Shown here: piece by piece, positions 8,510 through 16,765 of the stretch
Position numbering within the stretch: the first letter of the stretch is position 1
How the letters are laid out: each line of letters begins with the position of its first letter
Assembly (NCBI RefSeq): GCF_002890895.1
Contig: NZ_POUL01000001.1
Coordinates: 310,001-374,000 of the forward strand
Origin: Stutzerimonas stutzeri
Lineage (GTDB): Bacteria > Pseudomonadota > Gammaproteobacteria > Pseudomonadales > Pseudomonadaceae
Reading direction: 5' to 3'
DNA length: 64,000 bases
The notes under the pieces: model-generated
The model's input: only the letters and a program-made list of their open reading frames with translations
Database searches by the model: none
What the model was told of the DNA's origin: nothing
Position numbers and translations under genes: made by a program

Positions 8510-8753
8510 GACGCCGCCGAACGCCCCTTTCAGGAGGCCGAATGGAATCCGCGCGGAGGGGAGCGAGCGGCATGGATGCCGCGAGAGGCGTAAAGGGCCA
8601 TGGATGGCCCTTTACGCCGGCCCCCCGGAGCGCGGATGAAATGAGGGAAGTCGAGCGAAGCGAGACCCGGATGCAGGGGCAAGACCTTTTGGTTCGTTTG
8701 GGCGGGGCCGGCCATCCGGCGACTGCCAAAAGGGACTCGCCCAGCAGGGCGAA
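8510..8753 (-). repeat. Right arm of the long inverted repeat
   Basis: Reverse-complement counterpart of 8211-8440. Its outer end, GACTCGCCCAGCAGGGCGAA (8734-8753), is an exact 20-base complement of the left outer end. The centre of the structure (about 8440-8510) is AT-richer. The 8211-8753 unit occupies most of the gene-free stretch between the receptor and the GGDEF gene. Confidence 0.65.
8587..8618. repeat. Perfect 15-bp palindrome inside the right arm
   Basis: GGCGTAAAGGGCCAT (8587-8601) and ATGGCCCTTTACGCC (8604-8618) are separated by two bases, a very stable hairpin in DNA or RNA. The left arm has a different palindrome at the matching place (8344-8359). Structure there appears conserved while sequence is not. 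Confidence 0.6.
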
Positions 8754-8928
8754 ACCAAGCTCTCAGCCCACTCACCAATAAGCCTAACGCTGAACCTGAG
8801 CTGCGCCGCCTTTGAATCTATCCTTAAAAACCCTGAGCCAATTCAACCCCCACCCCATTCATCCAACCGTCACATTCATCTGTTTCCGTGCCCTCACGCA
8901 CTGGCGCGCGCCTCGCCACGGAGACCCG

Positions 8929-9843
8929 ATGAAATCCCTGCTCAAACTCCACACCCTCACCCTGCTCGGCCTCGCCTTCGCCGCCAATTTCGGTCTGCAG
9001 GTCTACCTAGCGACCGGCCAGATCAAGCCCTGGGCCGACATCAACTGGATGGACGTCGCCGGCGAAGGCGGCTCGGCCGTGCTCGCGCTGGCCTGGCTGA
9101 TCATGCTGCTGCACAGTCGCCCGGCCGGCCGTGTGACCCGATTGCTGGCGCTGGGCCTGGCGTGCGTGTTCTTCTCCTGGTGGATGGACACTCTGGACGA
9201 ATTCATCCAGCTGCCGGAACTGGCGATCTGGGACAACTGGCTGGAGACCGCGCCGATGCCCGTCGGCCTGCTGCTGCTGACCCTAGGCATCTACCACCTC
9301 AATCAGGAACAACGCGCCATAAATCAGCAGATGAGCAAGCGCGAGAAAGGCTTCCGCGAGCACCGCCTGTTCGACAAGCTCACCCCATTAGGCGCTGCGG
9401 AATATCTGCGCCAGCAGGTACAGCAGGCGCTCGGTCACGCCCAGGCGGAACAGCAGCCGCTGTCGCTGGTGGTCGTGGACCTGGACGATTTCAACGCCAT
9501 CAACCAGCGCTACGGCCAGGCCGAGGGCGATGCGGTACTGCAGGCCATGGCGCAGCTGCTGTTACTCAACCTGCGTCGCCAGGACCTGCTCTGCCGCCTG
9601 GCCGGAGATCGCTTCGTCGCGGTGTTGCCGAACACGGGCGAGACCCAGGCCCGAGTGATCGCGGATGAACTGCAGCAGGCCGTGGCCAGCCTGGCGCACA
9701 AAACCGCGCAGCACGGCGAACGGGTACACCTGCATGCCAGCACCGGCACGGTGATGGCCTTCAACGAGGATGCCGAACAGCTGCTCAAGCGCCTCAACCT
9801 GAACCTGGCCAAAACCAAGCAGCAGCTTTCGCGCTGCGCCTGA
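8929..9843 (+). CDS. Membrane protein with a degenerate GGDEF domain
   Basis: This 304-residue protein has about four N-terminal membrane helices (residues 1-130) and a C-terminal GGDEF-type domain (about 145-300). The domain has the entry motif VVVDLDDFNAINQRYG and the substrate-loop region, but its signature reads AGDRF instead of GG(D/E)EF. Diguanylate cyclase activity is therefore doubtful; it may bind GTP or c-di-GMP, or act by contact. ATG 8929 has GGAG nine bases upstream. The AraC-type regulator follows after 9 bp, so the two are probably co-transcribed. The long leader upstream holds only the inverted repeat. Confidence 0.8.
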   Translation: MKSLLKLHTLTLLGLAFAANFGLQVYLATGQIKPWADINWMDVAGEGGSAVLALAWLIMLLHSRPAGRVTRLLALGLACVFFSWWMDTLDEFIQLPELAIWDNWLETAPMPVGLLLLTLGIYHLNQEQRAINQQMSKREKGFREHRLFDKLTPLGAAEYLRQQVQQALGHAQAEQQPLSLVVVDLDDFNAINQRYGQAEGDAVLQAMAQLLLLNLRRQDLLCRLAGDRFVAVLPNTGETQARVIADELQQAVASLAHKTAQHGERVHLHASTGTVMAFNEDAEQLLKRLNLNLAKTKQQLSRCA

Positions 9844-9852
9844 GGAAGGGCC

Positions 9853-10878
9853 ATGACTCCCGGTTACGATTGCGATACACGCTTTATCGCGGCACATCAC
9901 CAGCCAGCCGTACTGATTGATCTGGCGTTGTCACGAGGCATCGACAGCCACCAATTACTGCGCGGCAGTGGGCTGTTCTATGAAGACGTCGTGGGCGGCC
10001 AGGCGCGGATCAGTCCTCTGCAGTTTCTGGCCCTGATTGGAAACGCGCAGCGCTTGCTTGGGGTGGACGACAGCAGCTTTCTGTTGGGCCAGCGTTTGCT
10101 GCCCGGCCACTACGGCGAGGTGAGCCACGCACTGACCCATGCCTGCACGTTGCAACAGGCGCTGGAACAACTGCAGCGATTCCGCGCGCTGCTCAGTCCG
10201 CTGCTGACGCCCCGAGTGGTGTTCGACGAGCAGCAGGCATACCTGTACTGGACCGACAGCTGTGGTTCCGGTGATCAGCAGCGATTTCTCACCGAGGCCA
10301 GCCTGACAGCCGTGGTTGCAATGAGCAGACGCCTATCCGGCGAGCGCCTGCCGTGGCGCTTCCACCTCGCCTACCCGCAACCGCGGCATGTCGAGCAGTA
10401 CTGGGTGCACCTGGGCGAGCAGCTGACGTTCGCCAGTCAGATGACCATGATGAGCCTGCCGCTGGAATATCTGTACAAGCCGTGGCCTGGCGCCTCAGCC
10501 ACCGCCGGACAGGTCGCGTATCAGGCGAGTTGCGCGCAGCTGGAAAGTCTTGGCTGGCCTGGCAGCTTTATCGATCAGCTGTATGACTATCTGTATGGGA
10601 ACATTCGCGAGCCGTTGAATCTGGAGCGCGTCGCCCATGCTTTCGAGATGAGCCCCGCCTCGCTAAAGCGCAAGCTGCACAAGCACGGCACGGGCTTTCA
10701 GGAGCAGCTGGATCAGGTGCGCAAACATGTAGCGCTGTACCTGTACCAGATGAAGGGCTACAGCAACGATGAGGTTGCCAGTTACCTGCGCTTCAACGAC
10801 ACCACCAATTTTCGCCGCTCATTCAAACGCTGGACCGGTCTGGCGCCTAGCAGCCTGCGCCAGCTTTTCCAGAGCTGA
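9853..10878 (+). CDS. AraC-family transcriptional regulator
   Basis: This 341-residue regulator has an N-terminal ligand-binding-like region (about 15-205) of the arabinose-binding AraC type seen in OruR/ArgR-like pseudomonad regulators. The C-terminal double helix-turn-helix (about 240-338) includes LNLERVAHAFEMSPASLKRKL and the second helix region YSNDEVASYLRFNDTTNFRRSFKRWTG. The start has GAGGAAGG upstream. It is 9 bp after the GGDEF gene. Its ligand and targets are unknown. Confidence 0.88.
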   Translation: MTPGYDCDTRFIAAHHQPAVLIDLALSRGIDSHQLLRGSGLFYEDVVGGQARISPLQFLALIGNAQRLLGVDDSSFLLGQRLLPGHYGEVSHALTHACTLQQALEQLQRFRALLSPLLTPRVVFDEQQAYLYWTDSCGSGDQQRFLTEASLTAVVAMSRRLSGERLPWRFHLAYPQPRHVEQYWVHLGEQLTFASQMTMMSLPLEYLYKPWPGASATAGQVAYQASCAQLESLGWPGSFIDQLYDYLYGNIREPLNLERVAHAFEMSPASLKRKLHKHGTGFQEQLDQVRKHVALYLYQMKGYSNDEVASYLRFNDTTNFRRSFKRWTGLAPSSLRQLFQS

Positions 10879-10917
10879 GCCGGCCAGGCGTGTCGCCGCG
10901 CCTCGCCTGTTGCCTCG

Positions 10918-11085
10918 CTATCGGTCGGCTCGAAGTTCGGGATGTGCGACCTTTGCTTGAGTTGCCTGTGCTTCATTCGCATCGCGCCGATGACTCAAGG
11001 TGGTCAGCGCTCGACGCAGCAACAGCGCTGCGATGCCGGCAACTGCGAGAAAAGTGATTAGCACCGGTATGGCTTGTTGATTCAT
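10918..11085 (-). CDS. Small single-pass membrane protein (55 residues), hypothetical
   Basis: A short frame on the minus strand starts MNQQAIPVLITFLAVAGIAA and continues with LLLRR, so one N-terminal membrane helix (about 5-24) precedes a basic, then hydrophilic tail. An AAGGA lies about 12 bases upstream, so the ribosome site is weak. It is convergent with the AraC gene, 39 bp from its stop. Clear membrane topology in a compact frame makes it a plausible real small protein, but I recognise no family. Confidence 0.4.
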   Translation of the reverse strand: MNQQAIPVLITFLAVAGIAALLLRRALTTLSHRRDANEAQATQAKVAHPELRADR

Positions 11086-11292
11086 GCGTCTGGCTCATCC
11101 TTGGTAAAGGGTCGCGGTCGCGATAGCGTTTTGATACTACCGGCGATTTTGCGCGAATGCCATTGCCGCAGCGGCCCTTGATGATCAAGGCACAGGTGCA
11201 TTCTCGGACAAACGGTAGGACCCAACCGGTATCTGGCGAGTCGTATCTGCATCGTTACGCTTAATAACTCGTACCTGAGGGAGCCGATCCAG

Positions 11293-11460
11293 ATGCATCG
11301 GGAATACACCAGGCAATACCATCAACTGCGTACCCACATCGAACGGATGCTCGACAACGGCGCAGTGATTGCTGAACGAGCGCCGCTGACGATCAGACGA
11401 GGGAATCAGGTTTATCAAGTCGCTTGCGGCATGCTGATCAGCGAGCAGAGCGCTCGCTGA
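11293..11460 (+). CDS. Small hypothetical protein (55 residues)
   Basis: A plus-strand frame encodes MHREYTRQYHQLRTHIERML... with GAGGGAG about nine bases upstream, a good ribosome site. It is mostly helical, charged and soluble, with one Cys. It lies alone between the small membrane protein and the ldhA-like gene, which is convergent. No family is recognised; low confidence that it is expressed. Confidence 0.35.
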   Translation: MHREYTRQYHQLRTHIERMLDNGAVIAERAPLTIRRGNQVYQVACGMLISEQSAR

Positions 11461-11513
11461 TACAACCACACCCGTAATCGCCATCGACCCCAGCTACCAA
11501 AGAGAACCGTGGG

Positions 11514-12515
11514 TCACACAACCTTGTCGACGGTCACCCGGTGCAGGGTTCCGCTTCCCTGCTCGAAGGCGCTGATATTAGCCAGTGTTGTCTCGGCAAT
11601 ATTGGTCAGCGCTTCAGCCGTGAAGAACGCCTGATGTCCCGTGATCAACACGTTGGGAAAGGTCGTCAGGCGCATGAACTGGTCGTCACTGATGACCCGC
11701 TGTGACAGGTCCTGAAAGAACAGATTTTCCTCTTCTTCGTAAACATCCAGACCCAGGCGACCGATCTTTCCGCTCTTCAGGCCATCGATTACCGCGCGCG
11801 TATCGACCACGCGACCCCTGCCAGTGTTGACCAGCATCACACCCTGCTTCATCTGAGCGATTGCAGCGTCATCGATCAGATGGTGGGTTTCGGGTGTCAG
11901 TGGGCAGTGCAGCGAAATGATGTCCGCCTCCTCAAACAGCTGCTCCAGCGGCACGTAAGTGACGAACGCCTTTGCATCAGCGCTGGGGAAAGGATCATGG
12001 GCCAGTACCCTGCAGCCGAAACCACGCATGATGTCAGCGAAGATAAGACCGATCTTGCCGGTGCCGATGACTCCGACTGTCTTGCCGTACAGGTCGAAGC
12101 CCAGCAGGCCATCGAGAGAAAAGTTTCCCTCACGGACGCGGTTATAGGCCCGAAAGGTCATTCGGTTGAGGCTCAGGATGAGCGCCACCGCATGCTCGGC
12201 CACCGCATGCGGCGAGTACGCCGGCACGCGCACCACGGTCATCTCTAGCCGCTCTGCCTCTGGAAGGTCCACGTTGTTGAAGCCGGCCGAGCGCAGGGCG
12301 ATCAGCCTGGTGCCGTTGGCGTGCAGGAGCTGCAGTACTTCGCGGTCGAGCTTGTCATTGACGAACACACAGACACCGCTGAACCCTGAAGCCAACGCTG
12401 CCGTTTCAACAGTCAACCGAGCGTCCAGGTAGACCAGTTGGTGCTGGTGCACCTGGTTGGCCTGATCGAGAAAAGTGCGGTCGTAGAGTTTGGTACTGAA
12501 GACGGCGATGCGCAT
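11514..12515 (-). CDS. ldhA: D-lactate dehydrogenase-like 2-hydroxyacid dehydrogenase
   Basis: NAD-dependent D-2-hydroxyacid dehydrogenase of 333 residues, closest by eye to fermentative D-lactate dehydrogenase LdhA (pyruvate to D-lactate, cytoplasm). The Rossmann motif GVIGTGKIG starts near residue 148. The catalytic Arg lies in NTGRGRVVD, the Glu in LDVYEEEENLFF and the His in ITGHQAFFT. Length and the FFQDLS segment are usual for LdhA. GGAGG precedes the ATG. It lies 120 bp downstream of the GMC oxidoreductase pair on the same strand. Substrate assignment is by resemblance. Confidence 0.85.
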   Translation of the reverse strand: MRIAVFSTKLYDRTFLDQANQVHQHQLVYLDARLTVETAALASGFSGVCVFVNDKLDREVLQLLHANGTRLIALRSAGFNNVDLPEAERLEMTVVRVPAYSPHAVAEHAVALILSLNRMTFRAYNRVREGNFSLDGLLGFDLYGKTVGVIGTGKIGLIFADIMRGFGCRVLAHDPFPSADAKAFVTYVPLEQLFEEADIISLHCPLTPETHHLIDDAAIAQMKQGVMLVNTGRGRVVDTRAVIDGLKSGKIGRLGLDVYEEEENLFFQDLSQRVISDDQFMRLTTFPNVLITGHQAFFTAEALTNIAETTLANISAFEQGSGTLHRVTVDKVV

Positions 12516-12635
12516 GGACTGGCCTCCTCGCGAAACGGGATAAGCGGGCGACGGTACCCGTCACTTGATCTACCGAACGAAGCTAAAAGGCAACCGTCCT
12601 ACCGTTTCAACGAGACAGGCAAGGCCTGTATGACC

Positions 12636-13055
12636 TCACGCCAGCCCGTCGAACCGGGCATAAGGATTGCTGCAGGGCAACCGGTAGCCAAGAAAGTTGA
12701 CCTTGGGATTGGTCTTGTTCTGCTGCCGCAGATAATCAGTCGAAACCATAAAGTCCGTTAGCAACCGGCGTTCGAAATTATCGACTCGCAGATCAGTGTA
12801 GGCGGTCCCTACACCGGTTTCCTGACGAATTTTGTACAACCCCATCAATGCAGTCAGCTTCTCCGAGCCGTAGTGGTTAGCCATTGCATCGACAAACTTG
12901 CGCTGGTCCTCCGGATCCATTTGAAAGGTTCCCACCAAGCGCTGCAGCAGCTGCGGGATAAAGACCTGGCGGTCCTCGTAGACCCAGGCACCCGACCCGA
13001 CCGCCACCAGACCGAGCGCGGCGGCGGATGAAACCAACAACGTACGACGTTTCAT
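12636..13055 (-). CDS. Tat-exported small subunit paired with the GMC oxidoreductase
   Basis: This 139-residue protein begins MKRRTLLVSSAAALGLVAVG, a twin-arginine signal, so it is exported folded. The mature part has no metal or heme motif. It resembles the small, Tat-bearing subunits that accompany GMC-type dehydrogenases (gluconate 2-dehydrogenase subunit 3-like), which carry the larger flavoprotein across the membrane. The start at 13055 fits AAGGA spaced six bases; the ATG two codons earlier overlaps that site. Its gene starts 9 bp after the flavoprotein stop, so the two probably form a complex. Confidence 0.68.
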   Translation of the reverse strand: MKRRTLLVSSAAALGLVAVGSGAWVYEDRQVFIPQLLQRLVGTFQMDPEDQRKFVDAMANHYGSEKLTALMGLYKIRQETGVGTAYTDLRVDNFERRLLTDFMVSTDYLRQQNKTNPKVNFLGYRLPCSNPYARFDGLA

Positions 13056-13064
13056 GGGCATTCC

Positions 13065-14567
13065 TTAGCTGTAAAGCAGGTCGGCAGCACGGATGGACAA
13101 AGCGGCGGCCGTCAGGCTGGGATTCGCCGGCGAGCAGCTCGGGTAGGTCGCGGTACCGACGACAACAAGGTTGCGCATCTTGTGGTGCAGCATATGCCCG
13201 TCTACTACCGAACCGTCATCGGCCTGCCCCATGCGCAGCGTGCCCTGTACATGCGACTCGGTAAGACGCCACTCCCTGAAGTTGATCGACTCCACCGGCA
13301 GCGGCGCGAGCAGTCTTTCCAGGCTGTCCAGGCCGTACTGAACCCCCTTCATGCCGTAATCCGACTCGCCGCGGTAATCGATGATTGCCTGCCCGGTCTG
13401 CGGGTCGATGACGACCCGGTTCTCCACGTTGGGCAGGTCTTCGCTGACGAGCATCAACGGCAGTGTCTGATTCCAGCGGCCGATCTCCGGACGCAGCCCA
13501 TACGGCCAGCGATTTTCGAAGTAGACCAGACACGCCGAGTGGTCCTTGCGGAAGTCTCCGTCGTACAGCGAGTAATTAAGGCCGGTGGTGATAGTGCTTC
13601 CGTCAAAATTGCCCAGACCATCGAGATAGACCTCGACGTTGGCGCCAACCTGCTCGTGCAGGCCCATGCCGGTTTCGCCGAAGTTGATATCCGAACGCAA
13701 TAGAATCGCCGGGCTTTGAATGGCATTAGCGCCCAGTACGAAGAGGTCACCAAAGACTTTGAATTCCTGCCCTTCAGAGCGGATCGTCACGCCCTTGATG
13801 GTGTTGCCCTGGTATTCGAGCGTACGTACTTCGGTCTTCAGACACACATCCACCTTGGGGTGGCGATACAGCTCTGCCAGACCATTCTGCGCGGTGAACT
13901 TGGCATTCATCGGGCAGAGGTTACAGGTGGCGTTGGCACAGCAGACACCACGGGTGCCGGTCGCGACCCGAGCGCGCCCGGTCGGCATGATGAAATGATG
14001 GTCGGGCATGGCCTCCTTCATCAGCATGTCGATTGAGGAGCCTTTGTGCGGCGGTTGAGGGAATGGCTGACTGCGAGGGAGCACGCGAGTCATGTCGGGG
14101 TCGCCGGCGATCGACATGATCTGCTCGGCCTGGCAGTAGTAAGGCTCAAGCTCGGCATAGCTCAGCGGCCAATCGTTACCGACGCCGTATCGAGTTCGGA
14201 TGGCAAAATCGCTGGGGTGCAGACGGGGGGTTTGCGAGTACCAGCAGTTCATTCCGCCGCCGAGAGCGATGGTGGTGTTCCAGGGCTTCTCGCCGCGATT
14301 GTCGTAGGTGGACTCGGGCTTGATAGCCGAACTGCTCTGGGTCTGAATCTGCCAATCCCAAGGGTGGAAATCGCCCCACTCAATAATCAATGCGCGCCCG
14401 GTGAGGTGCTTCAAGGCTTCGGTGAGGAAGAAGCTCGAACCAAAACCAGACCCGATTACAACGAGCTCATAGTGTTCTTTGTTGATGTCCTTTGCGCTTA
14501 CCCGGTTGATCTCCACGACCGATTCCCTTACTGCTGCAGCCTCATCGAAAACAGGCTGTCCAATCAT
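13065..14567 (-). CDS. GMC-family FAD-dependent oxidoreductase
   Basis: Flavoprotein dehydrogenase or oxidase of 500 residues. The FAD-binding motif VVIGSGFGSSFF lies near residue 36. The C-terminal GMC domain has SHVQGTLRMG, then VVD, HKMRNLVVVG and NPSLTAAALSIRAADLL. An internal CCANATCNLCP segment (about residues 215-225) gives a cluster of four Cys. The protein lacks its own signal peptide, so export with the Tat-bearing partner encoded just downstream is likely. Substrate is unknown; sugar, sugar-acid or sterol oxidation are family options. No cytochrome c subunit gene follows, so the electron acceptor is unclear. Confidence 0.82.
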   Translation of the reverse strand: MIGQPVFDEAAAVRESVVEINRVSAKDINKEHYELVVIGSGFGSSFFLTEALKHLTGRALIIEWGDFHPWDWQIQTQSSSAIKPESTYDNRGEKPWNTTIALGGGMNCWYSQTPRLHPSDFAIRTRYGVGNDWPLSYAELEPYYCQAEQIMSIAGDPDMTRVLPRSQPFPQPPHKGSSIDMLMKEAMPDHHFIMPTGRARVATGTRGVCCANATCNLCPMNAKFTAQNGLAELYRHPKVDVCLKTEVRTLEYQGNTIKGVTIRSEGQEFKVFGDLFVLGANAIQSPAILLRSDINFGETGMGLHEQVGANVEVYLDGLGNFDGSTITTGLNYSLYDGDFRKDHSACLVYFENRWPYGLRPEIGRWNQTLPLMLVSEDLPNVENRVVIDPQTGQAIIDYRGESDYGMKGVQYGLDSLERLLAPLPVESINFREWRLTESHVQGTLRMGQADDGSVVDGHMLHHKMRNLVVVGTATYPSCSPANPSLTAAALSIRAADLLYS

Positions 14568-14713
14568 TTACACGTCAGCAATGTCCCGCCGCGCAGCGCA
14601 TGTCACCTGCTTAAACCCGGCGTATCGCTAAGACACGCTCTGGGAAGCCAGTTCTACGTGACCTTTGAAACGAAGCGGAGTTCCAGCCTGCTTAAGTCCT
14701 TGCGCGCGATGGG

Positions 14714-15361
14714 CTAGTCATTCAGCCCTTCCGATAGCCATTTTCGTACCCGACGCCGGTCACGCCAGGAGGTCAGCTGATGGGTGAACGGGCTCTCCGG
14801 CACCAGACGGCATTCCGGATTGCTGAGGTCGCCCAGCTTGAAGCGGCGCAACACACCCAGCGGGTGGCGCTCTGGACCGTAAAACGCCCCTGCGCGAATT
14901 TCCATGCAGTGGAACTGCCAGTCACCCACTGGCTGATGGCCCTGAAGCTCGATGCCGTTGAGCTCGGCGACTCGCCGCAACATGCCTTGAAAAGTGCCTA
15001 CGTGAATGAAATCACCACTGCTTAACGGCCCCTGATGGGTGGTCTGGTGGATGGCGAGATCCGGCGGCACGTCGTCTTCCATGCTCTGGCGAATGTCGGT
15101 GATATCCACTTCCAACGGCCCACGTGACGTCACCACAGAGACCACGAGCTGATTGATGAACATCGGCTCGGCACTCATGTTGGAAATGATGCAAAGCGAG
15201 CCGAGACCCTTGCCAGCGCCTCGATTGATCAGCAGGCTCGGCTGACGCTGCCGTCTGAAGTTTCGCAAGAGCAAATGCGCGTAAAACATCCAGACTAGAA
15301 GCGTGCTCAAGGAGATCAGCAAGGAAACGAGCTGCTGGTTCTTCATTAACCAATCGATCAT
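14714..15361 (-). CDS. Hypothetical single-pass membrane protein
   Basis: This 215-residue protein has one N-terminal membrane helix (about 10-32, SLLISLSTLLVWMFYAHLLL), a basic patch (RNFRRQRQ) and a soluble C-terminal domain of mixed beta strands. I recognise no family. It lies upstream of the GMC gene on the same strand, 146 bp away, so co-regulation is possible but not shown. Topology suggests the C-terminal domain is cytoplasmic, from the positive-inside rule. Confidence 0.65.
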   Translation of the reverse strand: MIDWLMKNQQLVSLLISLSTLLVWMFYAHLLLRNFRRQRQPSLLINRGAGKGLGSLCIISNMSAEPMFINQLVVSVVTSRGPLEVDITDIRQSMEDDVPPDLAIHQTTHQGPLSSGDFIHVGTFQGMLRRVAELNGIELQGHQPVGDWQFHCMEIRAGAFYGPERHPLGVLRRFKLGDLSNPECRLVPESPFTHQLTSWRDRRRVRKWLSEGLND

Positions 15362-15531
15362 GTAGGGCCTCGGTAAGTGATTCCCAGCTGAGACAGTCCA
15401 AACCCGACTGGGTGCCCCACCCCATTCGGTGAGCGCCGCTCAATGCGGGGCCCGTCCAGCAGCAGGCACGAACGAACGCCAGCTGCTGCTGGTCCGAAAC
15501 ATGGAGCCCGCCAACAGTCGAGGGAAATCAA

Positions 15532-15792
15532 ATGAAGAGCTTGAACATCGCTTCGTCAGTGTTACTGGCCCTGCTAGCAACGACCGCGTCGGGCAATCAG
15601 GAACCGACCGAGCATGAGCCGGCCGACAGCAACAGCCAGGCCCAGCAAGACCTCGATAACGAGGCAAGCGCGCACGGCTACCAGAACCCTACCGGCGAAG
15701 ACCCGCAACCGCGTCTGACCGAAGACACGATCGAAAATGCTCATGGAGACGACGAGGACATGAGCAGCGGAGAGGACCCTCAGGAGCGCTGA
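15532..15792 (+). CDS. Small acidic exported protein, hypothetical
   Basis: This 86-residue protein has a short signal peptide (about 1-21, SSVLLALLATTASG) followed by a very acidic, low-complexity tail rich in Glu, Asp, Gln and Asn. GAGGG lies eight bases before the ATG. The mature part is probably disordered and could bind cations, but nothing shows this. It stands alone between two minus-strand genes. No family recognised. Confidence 0.55.
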   Translation: MKSLNIASSVLLALLATTASGNQEPTEHEPADSNSQAQQDLDNEASAHGYQNPTGEDPQPRLTEDTIENAHGDDEDMSSGEDPQER

Positions 15793-15933
15793 TCGGCGAT
15801 ACGCGCCGCCATTGGCAGTCGTTGATCACCATCAGCTTGCTATCACGGCCCTCTGCGCGGGCCGTCTCGGCGTACGAGCCAAGCAGCAGGATGCTGCAGC
15901 GCGCCGCCGGAGTGCAGAAATACATTAGGCTTG

Positions 15934-15955
15934 AGCCGCAGCCGGGCGGCTGCGG
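15934..15955. terminator. GC-rich hairpin between convergent genes
   Basis: GCCGCAGCC (15934-15942) pairs with GGCTGCGGC (15947-15955) around GGGC. It sits between the plus-strand acidic protein and the minus-strand DUF3365 gene. There is no T-run, so termination is only possible. Confidence 0.35.
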
Positions 15956-15975
15956 CAGGTCAGTAAAGCACACGG

Positions 15976-16521
15976 CTAATCGACGGCGCGCCTGAGCGTG
16001 AAAGCGCCCCGCAGCTCCCCGGCCTTGAAGCCACGAGCCTCGTCCTCCGGGTAGTACTCGTCAATCAACGCCGCGAGTTCGGGCTTGATCGCTTCTCCAT
16101 GACAGGCAAGGCAGGCCTCGCCAGTGGGAACGGCTTTCATCAGTCGAAACTCGCCGTCCACCACCTCGGCATGCGACATGCTCTGCAGCGGCTCACCTTG
16201 CGCAGCGCGCTGTTGAAACTGTTCGAGCACGGCGCGCTCCCATGGATCGGGCGCATTGCTCTGGTTGCGCAGTTTCAATGCAGTGCGACCCACCCGCCAC
16301 GGCGCCTCGCTATGCTCGGCAGTGATCTGCGGCGCCAATTGCTGACAGGCTTGCACCGCCTGTTGCGGCCCGCCACTTTCCACCGCCGACTTCACCGTAG
16401 CCATCAGCTGCTGCTGAAACGGAGGAATGAGCGACATCCCCTCCTTGATCAACGGATCCAGGGGCTCAGCCTCGGCGGACAAGCTCAACGCCAAACAGCT
16501 CAAGGGCAACAGATAGCGCAT
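15976..16521 (-). CDS. Periplasmic single-heme protein, DUF3365 type
   Basis: This 181-residue protein has a signal peptide (about 1-18, LSCLALSLSAEA) and one heme-attachment motif, CLACH, near residue 137, in the context VPTGEACLACHGE. This is typical of DUF3365/Tll0287-like heme proteins with a sensor-like fold. Role may be redox sensing or electron transfer; the partner is unknown. The start at 16521 has AAGGAG five bases upstream; a longer in-frame start lacks this. It is monocistronic by spacing. Confidence 0.75.
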   Translation of the reverse strand: MRYLLPLSCLALSLSAEAEPLDPLIKEGMSLIPPFQQQLMATVKSAVESGGPQQAVQACQQLAPQITAEHSEAPWRVGRTALKLRNQSNAPDPWERAVLEQFQQRAAQGEPLQSMSHAEVVDGEFRLMKAVPTGEACLACHGEAIKPELAALIDEYYPEDEARGFKAGELRGAFTLRRAVD

Positions 16522-16765
16522 AAAAACTCCTTGCTGGCCTCGCGGCCGAATGCGATGAATGGAATCCAAATTCAACAGGGCCGGCGTTCATCGAACTGTC
16601 CTGCGACCAGGCAGCTTCGGCGCTGCGACGGACTTCCTAGGGGCCGCCGCCCGGGATGCGCACGCCAGCGCCGAAAAGCAGATGTACTTACCCGTTCAAC
16701 CCCTTACGCCGAAGCGCTTCAGCGCCCAGCGGCCTTTTGCTTTAGCGGGTGTTCGGCCTCAGCTC

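Noticed and set aside
8154-8781. Several 70-110 codon frames in the inverted repeat region
   Set aside because: They exist on both strands because of the inverted repeat and have the basic, Ser/Arg/His-rich look of repeat-derived spurious proteins.
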